From: an uncultured Selenomonadaceae bacterium
GTDB lineage: Bacteria; Bacillota; Negativicutes; Selenomonadales; Selenomonadaceae
NCBI GenBank assembly: GCA_905236255.1
Contig: CAJOPK010000059.1
Location: 1-10,648, forward strand
Length of the DNA: 10,648 nt
Reading direction: 5' to 3'
The notes under the pieces: model-generated
Database searches by the model: none
Seen by the model: the letters and a program-made list of their open reading frames with translations, nothing else
Told to the model about the DNA's origin: nothing
Program-made: the position numbers and the translations under genes
Shown here: positions 1 to 5,804 of the stretch, piece after piece
How positions within the stretch are numbered: the stretch's first letter is position 1
Layout of the letters: each line of letters starts with the position of its first letter

Positions 1-57
1 CAGTTAGAGAAAAGAAGCGAAATGTATATTATCGTTGCCGCATGACATTTCCGAAGA

Positions 58-256
58 TTACACATCAATCTCTGTGCCGTCCCGGAATGTGACCGTCATT
101 TCCTTCTTCCTGCTCACCGTGACGTATTCGACCATGCACCCCCAAAGGCTCTCATCGAACTTCACCACAGGCTCCCTCTGCGACTCAAGCGTCCTGATGA
201 ACCCCGCCCGGTCTCTCACCCTTGGCTGCCTCGTACCGCTCCACCAAGCCGTTATG
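58..256 (-). pseudogene. Serine recombinase C-terminal remnant, frameshifted
   Basis: This is a decayed 3' end of a large serine recombinase (resolvase/invertase superfamily), a class that integrates and excises mobile elements. Two pieces of the same protein lie in different frames. Positions 256-215 read HNGLVERYEAAKGE, the usual coiled-coil stretch. From about 213 to the TAA at 58-60 another frame reads DRAGFIRTLESQREPV, then FDESLWGCMVEYVTV and a terminal TFRDGTEIDV, the typical ending of this family. Compared with family members from memory, about 15 residues are missing at the junction, so there is a deletion plus a frameshift near 210-217. The catalytic N-terminal domain and the zinc-ribbon region are absent, and the first frame is closed upstream by TAA codons. 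G+C is about 58% over 61-240 by hand count, well above the neighbouring genes, which suggests transfer. The 77-codon ORF with an ATG at 291 is an accident of the shift. Family assignment is fairly sure and non-function almost certain. Confidence 0.72.
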
Positions 257-313
257 GCGTTTCCGGAAACATTGTATGCTTCGGATAACATTTTTTTGAC
301 ATTATTTAACTAA

Positions 314-385
314 ATCGCTATAAACGTGAAGGGAAAAATTATCACAGCGGATGCCATGCACTGTCAGCACGAAACCTGTAAATCG
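314..385 (+). pseudogene. ISAs1-family transposase fragment
   Basis: A short in-frame stretch reads INVKGKIITADAMHCQHETCK. The core resembles the motif around the second catalytic aspartate of ISAs1-family DDE transposases (KGKIITxDAMxCQ, recalled from the family). Everything else expected of this roughly 370-residue protein is missing: there is a TAA just upstream at 311-313, and after about 385 no frame continues with the usual lysine/asparagine-rich motif. The open frame runs on to 535 but becomes unrecognisable. Another frame over about 387-510 reads AVALHKKYLAKVGSKRSIRQ and then a leucine-rich tail; I do not recognise it. With the recombinase remnant next door this marks a graveyard of mobile DNA on the 5' side of ssrA. 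It could be chance similarity, since only about 20 residues support it. Confidence 0.5.
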
Positions 386-569
386 CTGTTGCCTTACACA
401 AAAAATATTTGGCTAAAGTTGGCAGCAAACGAAGTATCCGCCAAAATCTCTTGTCTTGTCTCCTCAACGACCAACTTTTGCTTGATGTCATTTCCGCTTA
501 AAATTTATGAAACGCCCGTGAAAGTTAATCGATAACGATTGACAAAGAGGTATTTTGTCGACCGGAAAT

Positions 570-598
570 TTGACAAAAAAATTTTTTTGTGTTAAACT
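570..598 (+). promoter_or_regulatory. Probable ssrA promoter (sigma-70/SigA type)
   Basis: A perfect -35 box TTGACA lies at 570-575. After a 17-base A/T-rich spacer the box TAAACT at 593-598 matches four of six positions of TATAAT. The tmRNA 5' end (617) lies 18 bases beyond, so transcription may begin a little upstream and be trimmed by RNase P. A second TTGACA at 539-544 has no -10 box at a proper distance. Confidence 0.65.
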
Positions 599-616
599 CC
601 TTCCCACTTGAAATAA

Positions 617-972
617 GGGGATGTAATGGTTTCGACGGGGATAGATGGGATTCGATAAGCGGGTACCGGGCTCCTCGAACCGGTTTGGTAAGGGGAAAAC
701 GCTTTAAAAATAAAAGCGAACGATTACGAATACGCTCTGGCAGCTTAAGCCGGCTCCCGCCCGATGATCTTCCGCTAATCGGGGTCGGGAGTCAAATGCG
801 GAATACCAATCCCGAAGGTATCGCAGGGATTCGGGAAACCTTTTAAGATACTCGGCAGGATCAAGTTTGTCGTCGGACTTGGTTGAGCTTAAAAAATGAC
901 CGGCGACTGCACTCGGAGAAAGTCGGGTAACATTGTTTTCGGACAGGAGTTCGATTCTCCTCATCTCCACCA
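617..972 (+). ncRNA. ssrA: Transfer-messenger RNA (tmRNA)
   Basis: This is the RNA that rescues stalled ribosomes by trans-translation: alanyl-tmRNA with SmpB enters the empty A site, and the ribosome switches to an internal reading frame that adds a degradation tag. The 5' end has the hallmark GGGGATGTAATGGTTTCGAC. Its first seven bases (617-623) pair with 962-968 to form the acceptor stem, with one G-U pair. A T-arm is visible as AGGAG (945-949), loop TTCGATT and CTCCT (957-961). A is the discriminator at 969 and CCA is encoded at 970-972. Length is about 356 nt in one piece, normal for non-permuted bacterial ssrA. G/C-rich inverted segments between 750 and 900 should form the downstream pseudoknots; I did not fold them. 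No alternative identity is credible. Confidence 0.97.
716..748 (+). other. tmRNA tag-peptide reading frame
   Basis: The frame GCG AAC GAT TAC GAA TAC GCT CTG GCA GCT TAA encodes ANDYEYALAA and stops at 746-748. The resume codon is GCG at 716, just after an A-rich run (706-715), as expected. The ending ALAA is the classic signal recognised by ClpXP-type proteases, and the AND start is shared by many bacterial tags. The charge from the alanylated tmRNA adds one more alanine ahead of it. Confidence 0.93.
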
Positions 973-984
973 AAACGAAAATTC

Positions 985-1032
985 CGGCGCGGATTCGCAA
1001 AAGAGTTCGCGCTTTTGCATTTGCCGATTTTC
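985..1032 (+). terminator. Possible ssrA terminator hairpin
   Basis: GCAAAAG (997-1003) pairs with CTTTTGC (1012-1018) around loop AGTTCGCG. CGGC (985-988) can pair with GCCG (1023-1026) below an internal loop. The tail ATTTTCTT is only moderately T-rich, so this may be a weak terminator or a processing structure just past the tmRNA 3' end. Confidence 0.4.
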
Positions 1033-1101
1033 TTGCAGAAAAATTTTTTGACTTGCAGGAAATATAAATTTTGTTCCGGTTGGCAAAGTTATTTTTCACA
1101 T

Positions 1102-1137
1102 AAAAAAATTCGTCGAAGGTACTCGGCGTTTTTTTTT
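1102..1137 (+). terminator. Rho-independent terminator, probably usable in both directions
   Basis: An A-run (1102-1108) precedes the stem CGTCGA (1111-1116) / TCGGCG (1123-1128), which has one G-T pair and loop AGGTAC. A run of nine T follows (1129-1137). It separates ssrA from the following operon and is the best terminator candidate for ssrA read-through. Confidence 0.6.
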
Positions 1138-1324
1138 ACGCACATTTTGTGCCGGACGATCGGATTTTTTTCAAGGGAATTTCGCCGGCACTTTTACAAA
1201 GAAATACGGTGCAACATTACGCCGCTTTCGCAGGAAAATTTAATTTAGTCAAGAATAATCAATCCCGCCGGTAGAAGAAAATTTATCGACCGGTGACAAC
1301 TTGTTTCAAGAAAGGGTGAAGTTT
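1138..1324 (+). other. Non-coding leader region before the paaK-like gene
   Basis: No gene is supported between ssrA (972) and 1325. The region holds the two hairpins listed above and an inverted repeat, GTGCCGG (1149-1155) with CCGGCAC (1185-1191), extendable by CGA/TCG across a bulged A and followed by four T. A smaller repeat is CCGGT (1268-1272) with ACCGG (1289-1293). AATAAT at 1254-1259 could be a -10 box, but no good -35 box stands at the right distance, so I call no promoter. I saw no T-box or other riboswitch signature that I know. Confidence 0.4.
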
Positions 1325-2626
1325 GTGGCAAATTATTTTCAAGAAGAAATTGAAACCGCATCGCTTGAAAAAATCAAGTCCGTGCAAAACGAAAAATTTC
1401 TTCGGCAGGTCAAACACGTTTGGGACAATGTTCCTTACTACCGCAAAAAAATGGAGGAAAAAGGCATAACTCTCGACGACATCAAAACGCTTGACGATAT
1501 TTCAAAATTGCCGTTCCTGTCCAAAGCGGATCTGAAAGAGGCATATCCTTACGGACTTTTGGGAGTTCCCTTGAAAGACTGCGTTCGTATTCATTCCACT
1601 TCCGGAACGACCGGAAAGCGCGTTGTAGCATTTTACACGCAGGAAGATATTGACATGTGGAATGAATGTTGCGCCCGTGCAATCGTTGCCGCCGGCGGAA
1701 CAAATGAAGACGTTGTCCAGGTTTCTTACGGTTACGGACTTTTCACGGGCGGTGCCGGATTGGACGGCGGCTCTCACAAAGTCGGCTGCCTGACTATTCC
1801 GATGAGTTCCGGAAATACCGAACGTCAAATTATGTTCATCATGGATTTGAATGCGACCATTCTCTGCTGTACTCCCAGTTATGCCGCATATATCGGCGAA
1901 ACTTTGAAAGAATCCGGATACAAGCCGGAGGATATTCCGCTCAAAGCCGGGATTTTCGGCGCGGAGGCTTGGTCTGAAGAAATGCGCCGCGACATTGAAA
2001 AAACTTTGGGGATAAAGGCTTACGATATTTACGGACTTACGGAAATTTCCGGGCCGGGCGTTTCCTTTGAATGTTCCGAGCAACGCGGTATGCACGTCAA
2101 TGAAGATCATTTTTATGTTGAAATAATTGGTCCGGATACCGGCGAAGTCTTGCCGGAAGGAAGTTGGGGTGAATTGGTTTTCACTTCCCTTGACAAAAAA
2201 GCCTTCCCGCTCCTCCGCTATCGTACCCGCGACATTTGCACTCTTACCCGTGAAAAATGTTCCTGCGGCAGAACACATATCCGCATGAGCAAGCCGAAAG
2301 GCAGATCCGATGATATGCTGATTATTCGCGGAGTAAACGTATTCCCGAGCCAGATTGAAACCGTTCTTCTCAACAACGGTTATGCGGCAAATTATCAGAT
2401 TATCGTTGACAGAGTGAACAATACCGACACGTTTGAAATCAAAGTCGAAATGACTCCGGAAATGTTCACGGATAATTTTGCGGAAATTGACGAACGCCGC
2501 AAGACCCTCTCCGACGGCTTAAAAGCCATGCTCGGAATCAAGGCGAAAGTTTCACTCGTTGCGCCCAAAACAATCACGCGCAGTGAAGGCAAAGCCGTTC
2601 GTGTCATTGACAAGAGAAAAATTTAA
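1325..2626 (+). CDS. paaK: Phenylacetate-CoA ligase family enzyme
   Basis: An adenylate-forming ligase that activates an aryl acid such as phenylacetate (or indole-/hydroxyphenyl-acetate) with ATP and joins it to CoA in the cytoplasm. GTG at 1325 is chosen because AAAGGG at 1311-1316 sits 8 bases upstream; it gives 433 residues, a normal family length. The in-frame TTG at 1301 lacks a comparable site. Visible motifs: P-loop STSGTTGK (91-98), YGLTE (236-240), the hinge region RYRTRD (298-303), a CxCG pair (Cys312, Cys314), GRSDDMLIIRGVNVFPSQIE (326-345) and the C-terminal EGKA with the likely catalytic Lys423. It is first in a six-gene run, with 17 bases before the ACT gene. In anaerobes such ligases often lie beside iorAB (indolepyruvate:ferredoxin oxidoreductase), which is not in this window. 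The family is sure; the exact acid is unknown. Confidence 0.92.
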   Translation: MANYFQEEIETASLEKIKSVQNEKFLRQVKHVWDNVPYYRKKMEEKGITLDDIKTLDDISKLPFLSKADLKEAYPYGLLGVPLKDCVRIHSTSGTTGKRVVAFYTQEDIDMWNECCARAIVAAGGTNEDVVQVSYGYGLFTGGAGLDGGSHKVGCLTIPMSSGNTERQIMFIMDLNATILCCTPSYAAYIGETLKESGYKPEDIPLKAGIFGAEAWSEEMRRDIEKTLGIKAYDIYGLTEISGPGVSFECSEQRGMHVNEDHFYVEIIGPDTGEVLPEGSWGELVFTSLDKKAFPLLRYRTRDICTLTREKCSCGRTHIRMSKPKGRSDDMLIIRGVNVFPSQIETVLLNNGYAANYQIIVDRVNNTDTFEIKVEMTPEMFTDNFAEIDERRKTLSDGLKAMLGIKAKVSLVAPKTITRSEGKAVRVIDKRKI

Positions 2627-2643
2627 AAAGGAGCGTGTTTAAA

Positions 2644-3069
2644 ATGAGTGCAAAACAAATTTCCATTTTTTTGGAAAATCGTCCCGGAACTTTGGACAAG
2701 ATGACTGAAGTTTTGGCGAATCACGATATAAACATACGCGCCCTGTCTTTGGCGGACACAAAAGATTTCGGCATTGTCAGAATGTTGGTTGATGACGTTT
2801 TTGCCGCCACGACCGTTTTGAAGGAAGAAAATTTTCTTGCAACGCTTACTCCGGTTTTGATTTTTGCAATTTCCGACGAAACGGGCGGTCTTAACAAACT
2901 CCTGAAAAATTTCACGGAAGTCGGCGTAAACATCGAATATATGTATGCCTTTGCCGGCAAAAAAAATGCTTACATGATTTTCCGAGTTTCCGATACGAAA
3001 GCAGCCGAGACGGCCATGCGTGCAAAGGGTTTTCATTCACTTTCGCAGGAAGAAATAGCTGACGTTTGA
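2644..3069 (+). CDS. Tandem ACT-domain protein
   Basis: A small regulatory protein built of two ACT domains, residues about 4-66 and 70-138, with no attached enzyme domain. The first shows the usual opening, ISIFLENRPGTLDKMTEVL, followed by INIRALSLADT; the second contains GLNKLLKNFTEVGVNIEYMY. ACT domains bind amino acids at dimer interfaces, so an amino-acid or aromatic-acid sensor is a fair guess. Start ATG 2644 follows AAGGAG (2628-2633) by 10 bases; the in-frame GTG at 2635 is too near that site. Length 141 residues is typical of free-standing double-ACT proteins found directly behind paaK genes, so a role in controlling the ligase or its pathway is inferred from position only. Confidence 0.88.
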   Translation: MSAKQISIFLENRPGTLDKMTEVLANHDINIRALSLADTKDFGIVRMLVDDVFAATTVLKEENFLATLTPVLIFAISDETGGLNKLLKNFTEVGVNIEYMYAFAGKKNAYMIFRVSDTKAAETAMRAKGFHSLSQEEIADV

Positions 3070-3158
3070 ATTTTGAAATTGACAAAATCAAAAAAATTTC
3101 TTATAAACGACTTGCTCCGGCAGTCGCTTATTTTTTTCCGGAAAGGATTGATTTTTTT

Positions 3159-3965
3159 ATGATCGTCGACGAAAAATTTGAAAACTTGAAAAACTATCTG
3201 CGGGAACTCGGAAATGTGGCGGTTGCATTTTCCGGCGGAGTCGATTCGACTTTTTTGCTCAAAGTTTCCCATGACATTTTGGGGGACAAGGCGGTTGCAA
3301 TTACCGCAACTTCCGAATTTTTCCCGGAACGTGAAACGGAAGAAACAAAAAATTTCTGTCGAAGTGAAAACATAAAGCAAATTTTTTTTCGGGAAGATAT
3401 TTTAAAAATCGGGAATATCGAATACAATCCGCCGAATCGCTGTTACACGTGCAAAAAAAATCTGTTCGCCAAAATTTTGGAAATTGCGGCGGAAAACAAA
3501 ATTTCTCACGTTATCGAAGGCTCAAATGTTGACGATACGGGAGATTATCGACCCGGTTTAAAGGCGATTGACGAACTTGAAATAAAAAGCCCTCTCCGCC
3601 GGGCGGGACTTTGCAAGTCCGAAATTCGCCGCCTGTCAAAGATTTTAAATCTGCCGACTTGGGATAAACCATCTTTTGCCTGTCTTGCCTCCCGTTTCGT
3701 TTACGGCGAAAAAATTACGCCCGAAAAACTTTCGTCGGTGGAAAATGCTGAAGATTTTCTCCGCAAAAAAAAATTTAAGCAGTTTCGCGTAAGAATTCAC
3801 GACAAACTTGCGAGGATTGAGATTTTGCCGGAGGACTTTGAAAAAATTTTGCCGATTCGGGAAGAAATTGTAAAAAATTTTAAAAATTTCGGGTTTGATT
3901 ATGTTTCGTTGGATTTGATCGGCTACAAAACCGGCAGCATGAATGTCGGGATACCGAAAATTTAG
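3159..3965 (+). CDS. larE: LarE, ATP-dependent sacrificial sulfur transferase
   Basis: LarE adenylates the pyridinium dicarboxylate precursor (P2CMN) of the nickel-pincer nucleotide cofactor, forms a cysteine adduct and leaves that cysteine's sulfur behind. The cofactor is used by lactate racemase LarA and relatives. The PP-loop SGGVDST is at residues 25-31. NRCYTCK at 93-99 is a conserved family motif. PSFACLASR (171-179) carries Cys175, matching the sacrificial cysteine of Lactobacillus plantarum LarE (Cys176). YKTGSMN lies near the C-terminus. ATG 3159 gives 268 residues, the normal length, with GGAAAGGA about 11 bases upstream. A TTG at 3066 overlapping the ACT stop would add 31 residues without family likeness. 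larA, larB and larC are not present. It lies between the ACT gene (89-base gap) and engB (15 bases). Confidence 0.9.
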   Translation: MIVDEKFENLKNYLRELGNVAVAFSGGVDSTFLLKVSHDILGDKAVAITATSEFFPERETEETKNFCRSENIKQIFFREDILKIGNIEYNPPNRCYTCKKNLFAKILEIAAENKISHVIEGSNVDDTGDYRPGLKAIDELEIKSPLRRAGLCKSEIRRLSKILNLPTWDKPSFACLASRFVYGEKITPEKLSSVENAEDFLRKKKFKQFRVRIHDKLARIEILPEDFEKILPIREEIVKNFKNFGFDYVSLDLIGYKTGSMNVGIPKI

Positions 3966-3980
3966 TGGGAAGTGATTTTT

Positions 3981-4649
3981 TTGAATGAAGAAAGAGTAAT
4001 TGTAACAAGAGCGGAATATGTCCTTTCCGCCGTAAACAAATCTCAATATCCGGAAGAAAATTTGCCGGAAATTGCATTTATCGGCAGGTCGAATGTCGGG
4101 AAATCCTCATTGATAAATTCCCTGACGCGCCGAAAAAATCTTGCCAGAATTTCACAAACGCCCGGAAAAACTCAAACGATAAATTTTTATAAAGTTTCCC
4201 TGAAATTTGATTCAGTTTTTTTGGAGGAAGGAGAAGAAAATCCGGACGCGCCGAAAAATTACGAACGCCGAAATTTTTATCTCGTGGATCTTCCCGGTTA
4301 CGGTTATGCCAAAACAAGCAAAACCAACAGGGAACTTTGGGCAAAGTTTATTGACGAATATTTTTTGAAAAGTCCCGCGCTGAAGTTTGTCTGTCTGCTT
4401 GTCGATATGCGCCACCCGCCGCAGGATTCCGATATAAAAATGCTTGAAAATCTTTTTTCAAAAAATTTGCCGGTCGTCGTTGTTGCCACAAAATCCGACA
4501 AACTCCGGCGAAACGATCTGAAAAAAAATTTGAACGTCATCAAAAAAACTTTCGGCACGGACGAATTGCCCGTTATTCCTTACTCCTCAATAAAAAATGA
4601 AGGACGTTCATTTTTACTTGACGTAATCGTAAATTCTCTGATAGAATAA
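3981..4649 (+). CDS. engB: Ribosome-biogenesis GTPase EngB (YihA/YsxC)
   Basis: A TRAFAC-class GTPase needed for late assembly of the 50S subunit. G1 is GRSNVGKS (35-42), the switch region holds TPGKTQ (60-65), G3 is DLPGYG (103-108), G4 is TKSD (170-173), and YSS near the C-terminus is the probable G5. TTG 3981 is chosen because GGGAAGTGA (3967-3975), a good Shine-Dalgarno match, ends 5 bases before it; the GTG at 3972 lies inside that site. This gives 222 residues. The family is usually near 195-200; the extra length is an acidic stretch at about residues 74-97, between switch I and DLPGYG, where most EngB proteins have only a short turn. It sits 15 bases after larE. Function is confident. 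Confidence 0.93.
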   Translation: MNEERVIVTRAEYVLSAVNKSQYPEENLPEIAFIGRSNVGKSSLINSLTRRKNLARISQTPGKTQTINFYKVSLKFDSVFLEEGEENPDAPKNYERRNFYLVDLPGYGYAKTSKTNRELWAKFIDEYFLKSPALKFVCLLVDMRHPPQDSDIKMLENLFSKNLPVVVVATKSDKLRRNDLKKNLNVIKKTFGTDELPVIPYSSIKNEGRSFLLDVIVNSLIE

Positions 4650-4661
4650 GAAAAAAATTAA

Positions 4662-4688
4662 GCGCGCCGGGAGCGTATGGCGGTGCGC
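4662..4688 (+). promoter_or_regulatory. Hairpin directly upstream of the ahbA ribosome site
   Basis: GCGCGCCG (4662-4669) pairs with CGGTGCGC (4681-4688), eight pairs including one G-T, around an 11-base loop. AAAGGGGAG, the ahbA Shine-Dalgarno site, begins on the next base (4689). No T-run follows on the plus strand, so it is not a plus-strand terminator. On the minus strand the stem is followed by TTAATTTTTTTC and could stop antisense transcription. A role in ahbA translation is inference. Confidence 0.45.
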
Positions 4689-4705
4689 AAAGGGGAGAAT
4701 TTACG

Positions 4706-5164
4706 ATGACGGAATTGTCTTTGTTCGACAAGTCTTTGCTGAATCTTTTGCAGGGCAACATTCCGGTCTGCAGTCGTCCGTTTGCCGAAATGGCAAAAAT
4801 TCTCGGCACGGACGAAAAGAGAGTAATATCAAGACTTCGCGAATTGAAATCGGCGGGATATTTGCGCCGGATCGGAACTTTTTTCGACTCCGGGAAATTG
4901 GGTTATCGCGGAACGCTTGTCGCTTTGGAAGTTTTGCCGGAAGAACTTGAAACGGTTGCAAGATTTGTGAACGCATTTTCGGGAGCAACGCACAATTACG
5001 AGCGGGAAGGTCGGTATAATCTCTGGTTTACTTTGCTTACGCCGACTCCGGAACTTGAAAAAGAAATTTTGTCAAAAATTAAATCGATGCGCGGAGTAAA
5101 AGATATGTTGAGTTTGAAGGCGAACAAAAAATACAAAGTTGACGTACAATTTAAACTGCAGTAA
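4706..5164 (+). CDS. ahbA: Siroheme decarboxylase, AhbA-like subunit
   Basis: An Lrp/AsnC-like protein that in the alternative heme pathway pairs with AhbB to decarboxylate siroheme at two acetate side chains, giving 12,18-didecarboxysiroheme. A winged helix-turn-helix covers about residues 5-60 (LFDKSLLNLLQG, then VISRLRELKSAGYLRRIG) and the AsnC-type ligand domain about 65-150. THNYERE (95-101) and YNLWFTL (104-110) are hallmarks of Ahb subunits rather than ordinary Lrp regulators; His96 is probably in the substrate pocket. ATG 4706 follows AAAGGGGAG by 8 bases. Length 152 is normal. ahbB follows after 15 bases, so the two are co-expressed, as a heterodimer requires. ahbC and ahbD are not in the window. 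A plain Lrp regulator is the less likely alternative. Confidence 0.85.
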   Translation: MTELSLFDKSLLNLLQGNIPVCSRPFAEMAKILGTDEKRVISRLRELKSAGYLRRIGTFFDSGKLGYRGTLVALEVLPEELETVARFVNAFSGATHNYEREGRYNLWFTLLTPTPELEKEILSKIKSMRGVKDMLSLKANKKYKVDVQFKLQ

Positions 5165-5179
5165 TCGGAGGAAAAAATT

Positions 5180-5683
5180 TTGGAGAATACCGAAGAAGTT
5201 TTGAGCGAGACCGACAAACAGATCGTAAAAGCTTTGCAGGAAGATTTTCCTTTGTGTGAAGAACCTTACAAAGTCTTGGCGGAACGCGTCGGAATGGACG
5301 AGAACGAATTTTTGCAACGTGTCAAAGTTTTGATGGCGGAAAGAAAAATTCGCAAGATGGGCGCCGTTCTCCGGCATCGTGAAGTCGGGTTTAAAGCGAA
5401 TGCGCTTTGTGCCTGGAATGTTCCGCCGGAAAAATTGGACGAAATTGCCGCGACAATGATTAAAAATCCGGCGGTTTCCCATTGTTACGACAGGACGATT
5501 GCTCCGAATTGGAATTATAATTTGTATACCATGGTTCATGCAAAGACGCGGGAAGAATGTGATTCCACGATTGAAGAACTTGCAAAAACTTCCGGCGTTA
5601 AAGATTACCGGGTACTTTATTCAAAGAAAGAATGGAAAAAAACCGGAATGAAATATTTTACCGAAAATGTGCGGGATTTATGA
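5180..5683 (+). CDS. ahbB: Siroheme decarboxylase, AhbB-like subunit
   Basis: Partner of the preceding AhbA-like protein in the first siroheme-specific step toward heme. The N-terminal helix-turn-helix spans about residues 10-65 and the AsnC-type domain 70-160. VSHCYDRTIAPNWNYNLYTM (99-118) is the diagnostic AhbB stretch, with His101 in place of the equivalent His96 of AhbA; an EWKKTGMKYF tail follows. The start is TTG at 5180, supported by CGGAGG (5166-5171) 8 bases upstream; no ATG is better placed. Length is 167 residues. It is the last gene of the run, and a strong terminator begins 6 bases after the stop. Both subunits look intact, so a functional heterodimer is likely, although the downstream radical-SAM enzymes must be elsewhere. 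Confidence 0.87.
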   Translation: MENTEEVLSETDKQIVKALQEDFPLCEEPYKVLAERVGMDENEFLQRVKVLMAERKIRKMGAVLRHREVGFKANALCAWNVPPEKLDEIAATMIKNPAVSHCYDRTIAPNWNYNLYTMVHAKTREECDSTIEELAKTSGVKDYRVLYSKKEWKKTGMKYFTENVRDL

Positions 5684-5688
5684 AAACC

Positions 5689-5721
5689 TTTCGCGTCAAT
5701 AACACGACGCGAAAATTTTTT
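5689..5721 (+). terminator. Rho-independent terminator after ahbB
   Basis: A perfect nine-pair stem, TTTCGCGTC (5689-5697) with GACGCGAAA (5706-5714), encloses the loop AATAACAC and is followed by A and six T (5716-5721). It closes the paaK-to-ahbB transcription unit. Confidence 0.9.
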
Positions 5722-5740
5722 GCCCAAATATTTCCGGCGG

Positions 5741-5769
5741 TTGCATATATCAAGAGTTTGGTTTATTAT
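5741..5769 (+). promoter_or_regulatory. Probable hisZ promoter
   Basis: TTGCAT (5741-5746) and TATTAT (5764-5769, five of six) are separated by 17 bases, lying just after the ahbB terminator. The hisZ start codon is 35 bases beyond the -10 box, leaving a short leader with AAAGGA at 5788-5793. I saw no leader peptide, T-box or attenuator. Confidence 0.7.
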
Positions 5770-5804
5770 ATCGGATGTAAAATTTTGAAAGGAAAGATTG
5801 TCAC

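Noticed and set aside
326..535. Intact 69-residue small protein
   Set aside because: Its first 20 residues look like the middle of a transposase and the rest is unstructured; it is better read as a remnant.
617..972. ssrA as an occupied integration site (att duplication)
   Set aside because: Mobile debris lies on the 5' side, whereas tmRNA integration usually uses the 3' end, and I found no second copy of the ssrA 3' end in the window.
704..1099. 131-residue minus-strand open frame over the tmRNA
   Set aside because: It lies across ssrA and its terminator region, and the translation has no family likeness; the RNA gene explains the sequence.
1138..1324. T-box or known riboswitch before the paaK-like gene
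   Set aside because: No T-box TGGNACCGCG-type motif and no riboswitch core that I recognise; only simple inverted repeats.
1502..2278. 258-residue minus-strand open frame
   Set aside because: Fully inside the paaK-like gene on the opposite strand, no ribosome site or motifs; a product of codon bias.
3066..3158. N-terminal extension of LarE from TTG 3066
   Set aside because: No good ribosome site, and the 31 extra residues do not resemble LarE proteins; ATG 3159 gives the usual length.
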